A DNA stretch of 20,930 nucleotides, taken from the NCBI GenBank assembly GCA_001724315.1, contig MEEC01000018.1:1-20930 (forward strand). Reading direction: 5' to 3'. The translations under genes and the position numbers were made by a program. Shown one piece after another: positions 16,786-20,930 of the stretch (position 1 is the stretch's first letter; each line of letters begins with the position of its first letter). The notes under the pieces were generated by a model, which made no database searches, had not been told where the DNA came from, and saw only the letters and a program-made list of their open reading frames with translations. The stretch is from Lautropia sp. SCN 70-15. Its GTDB lineage: Bacteria; Pseudomonadota; Gammaproteobacteria; Burkholderiales; Burkholderiaceae_E.

Positions 16786-17837
16786 GCGGATCTCCTTGCT
16801 GGGGAATCGGGGAGGGGGTCGGGGGTCGAAGCGAATGCGAGGCGGGCGTCGTCGCGGCGCCTGCCGGTGGCGGCGTCGAAGAGATGGCTGTCTGCGTCGT
16901 TCCAGGCGAGCCGGACCCGCGCGCCCTCGGCCAGCTCGTGCCGGCCGGAGAGCCGGGCCGCGATCGTGCCCTCGCTCGCCGCGCAGGTGAGCACCGTGTC
17001 GGCACCCAGGTACTCGGCGGCCTGGACAGTCGCGGGCAGCCCTGCGTCGGTCACCAGGCGCACGTGCTCGGGGCGCACGCCCAGCTTCAGGTCCGCGCGG
17101 CCCGGGCAGTCGATCACGTTCATCGGCGGCGTGCCGATGAAGCGCGCGGCGAACACGGTGGCGGGCCTCGCGTACAGCTCGGCGGGCACGGCGTCCTGCT
17201 CGATGCGCCCGGCGTTGAGCAGCACCACCTGGTCGGCCATGCTCATCGCCTCGGTCTGGTCGTGCGTGACGTAGACCATCGTGATTCCGAGCTTCTGCTG
17301 CAGCGCGCGGATCTCGCGGCGCATCTCGTGGCGAAGCTGCGCGTCGAGGTTGGACAGCGGCTCGTCCATCAGGCAGACCGGCGTCTCGGCGATGATCGCC
17401 CGGCCCAGCGCGACCCGCTGCTGCTGCCCGCCCGAGAGCTGAGAGGGCTTGCGCTCGAGCAGCTGCGACAGCCCGAGCAGCCCGGCCACGCGGTCCAGAC
17501 GGCGATCGAAGTCGCGCGCGGGCTCCTTGCGAACGCGCAGCCCGAACAGGATGTTCTCGCGCACGCTCAGGTGCGGAAACAGCGCGTAGGACTGGAAGAC
17601 CATCGCGATGCGGCGCTTCGCCGGCGGCAGCCGCGTCACGTCGCGATCGTCGATCAGGATGCGGCCCGAGGTGGGTTCATCGAGCCCCGCGATCAGCCGC
17701 AGGGTGGTCGACTTGCCGCAGCCCGACGGCCCGAGCAGCACGACGAAGCTGCCGGGCGCCGCGGTGAAGCTGGCGTCGTCGACGGCTGCGGTCGCGCCCC
17801 AGTGCTTGCTGACGTGTTCGAGAGCGATGGCGGTCAT
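16782..17837 (-). CDS. ABC transporter ATP-binding protein, UgpC/MalK-like
   Basis: A 351-residue ATPase with Walker A GPSGCGKST (36-44), Q-loop Gln82, signature LSGGQQQR (134-141), Walker B CLMDEPLSNLD (155-165) and the switch His192 in THDQTEAMSMAD. A C-terminal TOBE-type regulatory domain follows (about 240-340), including LKLGVRPEHVRLV, as in MalK/UgpC. It powers the transporter encoded downstream. The start at 17837 gives the standard N terminus MTAIALEHVSKHWG. It is the first gene of this operon, an unusual position because ugp operons often begin with the binding protein. It diverges from the two-component genes, with 96 bp between the start codons. Confidence 0.94.
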   Translation of the reverse strand: MTAIALEHVSKHWGATAAVDDASFTAAPGSFVVLLGPSGCGKSTTLRLIAGLDEPTSGRILIDDRDVTRLPPAKRRIAMVFQSYALFPHLSVRENILFGLRVRKEPARDFDRRLDRVAGLLGLSQLLERKPSQLSGGQQQRVALGRAIIAETPVCLMDEPLSNLDAQLRHEMRREIRALQQKLGITMVYVTHDQTEAMSMADQVVLLNAGRIEQDAVPAELYARPATVFAARFIGTPPMNVIDCPGRADLKLGVRPEHVRLVTDAGLPATVQAAEYLGADTVLTCAASEGTIAARLSGRHELAEGARVRLAWNDADSHLFDAATGRRRDDARLAFASTPDPLPDSPARRSA

Positions 17838-17933
17838 GAGGAACTCGCCCCGGATTGAAGCACCATAATGTTTCGTTCTCGTTGCAGTGCCGCCCGCGCA
17901 CCTTGCACCGAAGGAACCGGATTTGCAATACCG

Positions 17934-18611
17934 ATGAGAATGCTGCTGGTGGAAGACGACCGGATGATCGGCGAGGCGGTGCAGACCGCGCTGCGCCAGG
18001 ACGGCTACGCGGTCGACTGGGTGCGCAACGCCGACTCGGCCGACACCGCGCTGGCCGCCGGCAGCTACGATCTGGTGCTGCTCGATCTGGGCCTGCCGGG
18101 GCGAGACGGCCTGTCGCTGCTGCGCGAGGTCCGCGCGCGCAAGGACGCGACACCGGTGCTGGTGATCACCGCGCGCGACGCGGTCGAGAACAGGATCGCC
18201 GGACTCGACGCCGGCGCCGACGATTACCTGGTCAAGCCCTTCGACCTCGACGAACTGGCCGCGCGGATCCGCGCGCTGCTGCGGCGCAGCGCCGGGCGGG
18301 CCGAGGCGGTGATCGAGCACGGCGGCGTGCGGATCGAACCGGCCACGCGAACCGTGAGCCGCGACGGCGCGCCGGTGACGCTGTCGCCGCGCGAGTACGC
18401 GGTGCTCGAGGCGCTGCTGCTGCGCCCGGGCGCCGTGCTCTCGCGCGCCCAGCTCGAGGACCGCCTCTACGGCTGGGACGACGCGGTGGGCAGCAATGCG
18501 GTCGAGGTCTACATCCACGGGCTTCGCCGCAAGCTCGGCCGCGACTTCATCCGCAACCTGCGCGGCGTCGGCTGGTTCGTGCCGGCCGCGACGCCGGAGA
18601 CGCCCGAATGA
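17934..18611 (+). CDS. OmpR/PhoB-family response regulator (QseB/PmrA/TctD-like)
   Basis: A 225-residue regulator. The receiver domain has MRMLLVEDDRMIGEAV (acidic Asp8 and Asp9), phosphoacceptor Asp51 in LVLLDLGLPGRDG, Thr79 and Lys101 in LVKPFDLDELAARIRALLRR. The C-terminal winged helix (about 128-217) has LSPREYAVLEALLL and SNAVEVYIHGLRRKLG. It would bind tandem direct repeats once phosphorylated by the kinase encoded next. The start at 17934 gives the normal N terminus. An upstream ATG at 17868 is in frame but adds residues unlike the family. No good ribosome binding site is seen. It overlaps the kinase gene by 4 bp (ATGA). Confidence 0.95.
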   Translation: MRMLLVEDDRMIGEAVQTALRQDGYAVDWVRNADSADTALAAGSYDLVLLDLGLPGRDGLSLLREVRARKDATPVLVITARDAVENRIAGLDAGADDYLVKPFDLDELAARIRALLRRSAGRAEAVIEHGGVRIEPATRTVSRDGAPVTLSPREYAVLEALLLRPGAVLSRAQLEDRLYGWDDAVGSNAVEVYIHGLRRKLGRDFIRNLRGVGWFVPAATPETPE

Positions 18612-19957
18612 AGGCGACGTCGATCCGCGCGCGGCTGCTGCTGTCGCTGCTGCCGCTCTTCCTGCTCGCCGAAGCGGTGGTCGGCACGATCACCTATCGC
18701 TACGTGCTGCACGAGAGCCACGCGCTGTTCGACTACCACCTGGAGCAGATGGCCCTGTCGCTGCGCGACCAGGGGGAAGTGCCGGCGCCGCCGGTGCCGC
18801 CCGAGGAGCGCCAGCAGTTCGACTTCGTGGTGCAGATCTGGAATGCCGACGGCTCCAAGCTCTACATCTCGCAGGCCCGGTCGCGGGCCCGGCTGCCCGA
18901 CCGGGCCACGCTCGGTTTCGCCGACGTGGTGACCGAGGGCGAGCGCTGGCGCGTCTACAGCCTGCTCGCGCGCGGACGCGTGATCCAGATCGGCCAGCCC
19001 TACCTGGTGCGCGAGCGGATCGCGGCCGCGGCAGCGCTGCGCAGCCTGACGCCGCTGCTGGTGATCGCGCCGCTGGTGGCGCTGGCGATCTGGTGGCTGG
19101 TCGGCCTGGCGCTGAAGCCGGTGGTCCGCGTGACCCGCGAGCTGAGGCGGCGCGACGCGCGCCGGCTCGATCCGGTTCCCGACGAGGGCCTGCCCGCCGA
19201 GATCGAGCCGATGGTGCGCCAGCTCAATGGCCTGCTCGACCGGCTCCGCCATGCCTTCGCCGCGCAGCGCGCCTTCGTGGCCGACGCCGCGCACGAGTTG
19301 CGCACCCCGCTCGCCGCGCTGAAGCTGCAGGCCGGCCTGCTCGGCCGCGCCCGCGACGACCAGGCGCGCAGCGAGGCGCTGCAGACCCTGCGTTCAGGCA
19401 TCGACCGTGCGACCCACCTGATCGACCAGCTGTTGACCCTCGCGCGCAGCGAGCCCGAGGCCGTCGCGAGCGCGGAGCCGGTCGACCTCGCGGCGATCGC
19501 GCGCGAGGCCGTGGCGGAGCTTCGGGCCATCGCGGAGTCGCAGGGCGTCCGCCTCGAGTTGCGCGCTCCCGGCGCGCTGCCCCTGACCGGCGAGCCGGAA
19601 GCCCTGCACGGGCTGGTGCGCAACCTGGTCGACAACGCGATCCGCCACACGCCCGAAGGCAGCCAGGTCGAGATCGCGCTTGCGGTCGACGGCAGCGAGG
19701 CGATCCTGACGGTGGACGACGAGGGACCGGGCATCCCCGCCGAGGACCGCGAGCGGGTCTTCGATCGCTTCTTCAGTCGCACCTCGGGCGACCGGGGCGG
19801 CAGCGGCCTCGGGCTGGCCATCGTTCGCGCGATCGTGGAGCGGCACGGCGGCGACATCGCGCTCGGCGACTCGCCGCGCGGCGGTCTCCGGGTGAGCGTT
19901 CGGCTGCCTGCCAGTGGGGCGGCCGCACCTGCCCGGAGCCCCTCTCCACGCTCTTAA
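18608..19957 (+). CDS. Sensor histidine kinase (QseC/PmrB/TctE-like)
   Basis: A 449-residue membrane kinase. Helix 1 is at about 9-29, a periplasmic sensor of about 115 residues with a proline-rich stretch (PAPPVPPEE) follows, and helix 2 is at about 148-168 before a HAMP-like linker. The dimerisation domain has ADAAHELRTPLAALKL with the phosphorylated His229. The ATPase domain has Asn343 in LVRNLVDNAIRHTPEG, DEGPGI (371-376) and GGSGLGLAIV (397-406). It phosphorylates the response regulator encoded just upstream. The signal sensed is unknown; metal, pH or carboxylates are possible from the relatives. The ATGA overlap gives coupled expression. Confidence 0.94.
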   Translation: MKATSIRARLLLSLLPLFLLAEAVVGTITYRYVLHESHALFDYHLEQMALSLRDQGEVPAPPVPPEERQQFDFVVQIWNADGSKLYISQARSRARLPDRATLGFADVVTEGERWRVYSLLARGRVIQIGQPYLVRERIAAAAALRSLTPLLVIAPLVALAIWWLVGLALKPVVRVTRELRRRDARRLDPVPDEGLPAEIEPMVRQLNGLLDRLRHAFAAQRAFVADAAHELRTPLAALKLQAGLLGRARDDQARSEALQTLRSGIDRATHLIDQLLTLARSEPEAVASAEPVDLAAIAREAVAELRAIAESQGVRLELRAPGALPLTGEPEALHGLVRNLVDNAIRHTPEGSQVEIALAVDGSEAILTVDDEGPGIPAEDRERVFDRFFSRTSGDRGGSGLGLAIVRAIVERHGGDIALGDSPRGGLRVSVRLPASGAAAPARSPSPRS

Positions 19958-19969
19958 GACTCGCCTAAG
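19953..19969 (+). promoter_or_regulatory. Putative response-regulator box (PmrA/QseB type direct repeat)
   Basis: CTTAAG (19953-19958), 5 bp, CCTAAG (19964-19969): a direct repeat with 11-bp period and one mismatch, matching the CTTAA-N5-CTTAA layout bound by PmrA/QseB-type regulators. It overlaps the kinase stop codon and lies 58 bp before the protease start at 20028. A TATCGT at 19980-19985 could be the -10 box, with the repeat covering the weak -35 area, as expected for an activated promoter. Confidence 0.6.
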
Positions 19970-20027
19970 AATCGGCCCCTATCGTGCACGCATCGGGCAA
20001 TGCCCGCATCGTGACGAGAGGTCGATG

Positions 20028-20930
20028 ATGAAAGCGAAATCCGTTGTTCTCGCGCTGGCTGCGGCCGGCGCGATCGGCGCCGGCGGCGCGACGGCCGCCT
20101 CCGGCTATGGCACTGGCGCGCCGCAGCTTCAGGCCGCCGCTGCGGCGGTGGCGCCCACCAGCGCGCCCAACTACCGGGCGATCGTCGAGCGCTACGGTCC
20201 GGCCGTGGTCGGCGTGACCGTCGAGGGCAAGGTGCCGGTGTCGCGCCAGGCCGCCCCCGACTTCGAGAACGATCCCTTCTTCCGCTTCTATCGCGGCCTG
20301 CCCTTCGCCCCGGTGCCGCGCGGCGAGGTGCCGGTCCAGGGCCAGGGCTCGGGCTTCATCGTGAGCCCCGACGGCGTGATCCTCACCAACGCCCACGTGG
20401 TCCGGGACGCGACGACGGTCACCGTCAAGCTGGCCGACCGCCGCGAGTTCGAGGCGAAGGTGCTGGGCGTGGACCCGGCCACCGACGTGGCGGTGCTGAA
20501 GATCGCGGCGAGCGGCCTGCCCACGGTGGCGCTCGGCGAACCGGCCGCGCTGGGCGTGGGCGACTACGTGCTGGCGATCGGCTCGCCCTTCGGCTTCGAG
20601 CAGAGCGCCACCTCGGGCATCGTGAGTGCCAAGGGGCGCTCGCTGCCCGGCGATTCCTACGTGCCCTTCATCCAGACCGACGTCGCGGTCAATCCCGGCA
20701 ACTCGGGCGGGCCGCTGTTCGACGCGCAGGGCCGGGTGGTGGGCATCAACTCGCAGATCTGGTCGCGCACCGGCGGCTACCAGGGCCTGTCGTTCGCGAT
20801 CCCGATCGACGTGGCGGTACGCGTCAAGGACCAGATCCTCGCCACCGGCAGCGTCAGGCACGCGCGGCTCGGCGTCACCGTACAGGAGCTGAACCAGGGG
20901 CTCGCGGAGTCGTTCAAGCTCGACAGCCCG
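20028..20930 (+). CDS. HtrA/DegP-family periplasmic serine protease (3' end outside window)
   Basis: The frame is open from the ATGs at 20025 and 20028 to the window edge, about 301 residues. Numbering from the second ATG, a signal-like N terminus (MKAKSVVLALAAAGAIGAGG then ATAA) precedes the protease domain. The catalytic triad is His123 in LTNAHVV, Asp153 in TDVAVLKI and Ser226 in GNSGGPLF. GSGFIVSPDGVILTN and QGLSFAIPIDVA are family blocks. A PDZ domain begins near 280 (RLGVTVQELN) and is cut by the edge. GAGAGG at 20016-20021 is 6 bp before the ATG at 20028 but only 3 bp before 20025, so 20028 is preferred. It would degrade or refold damaged envelope proteins. It follows a two-component system that probably controls it through the box at 19953-19969. 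Confidence 0.93.
   Translation, partial: MKAKSVVLALAAAGAIGAGGATAASGYGTGAPQLQAAAAAVAPTSAPNYRAIVERYGPAVVGVTVEGKVPVSRQAAPDFENDPFFRFYRGLPFAPVPRGEVPVQGQGSGFIVSPDGVILTNAHVVRDATTVTVKLADRREFEAKVLGVDPATDVAVLKIAASGLPTVALGEPAALGVGDYVLAIGSPFGFEQSATSGIVSAKGRSLPGDSYVPFIQTDVAVNPGNSGGPLFDAQGRVVGINSQIWSRTGGYQGLSFAIPIDVAVRVKDQILATGSVRHARLGVTVQELNQGLAESFKLDSP

Noticed and set aside
17868..17933. A longer response regulator starting at 17868
   Set aside because: The added 22 residues are unlike any receiver domain start, and the normal MRMLLVEDD begins at 17934.
19994..20006. A small hairpin CGGGC-AAT-GCCCG before the protease gene, considered as a terminator
   Set aside because: The stem is only 5 bp, no T-run follows, and it lies inside the probable leader of the protease mRNA.

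Overview
The window is about 21 kb of very GC-rich DNA that is almost fully coding. The gene families (TRAP and CaiB/BaiF clusters, a UgpB-type ABC operon, a QseBC/PmrAB-like two-component pair) suggest a betaproteobacterium of the Burkholderiales. This is an inference from gene content and base composition; there is no rRNA to settle it. I saw no RNA gene, insertion sequence, CRISPR array or phage gene.

Left block (1-9269, all minus strand, so read from right to left): an IclR-type regulator, then TRAP transporter genes dctQ-dctM-dctP, then a CaiB/BaiF CoA-transferase, a MaoC-like hydratase, a CitE/HpcH-type lyase, a second CaiB/BaiF CoA-transferase, an acyl-CoA dehydrogenase and the N-terminal part of an acetyl-CoA hydrolase/4-hydroxybutyrate CoA-transferase family protein that runs off the left edge. 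Spacings are very short or overlapping. The logic reads as: import an organic acid, put CoA on it, oxidise and/or hydrate it, and cleave the hydroxyacyl-CoA. The parts match known routes for itaconate, mesaconate, citramalate or methylsuccinate type C5 dicarboxylates, but the substrate is not proven.

Middle block (9270-12870): a divergent MFS transporter sits opposite the regulator. Two near-identical GTTCAY-N4-GTGAAC palindromes lie at the two start codons, probably the IclR-type operators. An orphan ParA-type ATPase (minus) converges on the MFS gene, and a stand-alone histidinol-phosphate aminotransferase gene (hisC, plus) follows. hisC is bracketed by two four-copy arrays of 21-bp repeats that look like one repeat family in opposite orientations.

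Right block (12870-20930): a UgpB-type carbohydrate/glycerol-phosphate ABC operon on the minus strand (ATPase, binding protein, two permeases) ends in an endonuclease/exonuclease/phosphatase (EEP) family phosphodiesterase. Divergently, a response regulator and histidine kinase overlap by 4 bp and are followed by an HtrA/DegP-type periplasmic protease cut by the right edge. An 11-bp-period direct repeat of the PmrA/QseB type lies between the kinase and the protease, suggesting that the two-component system controls the protease.
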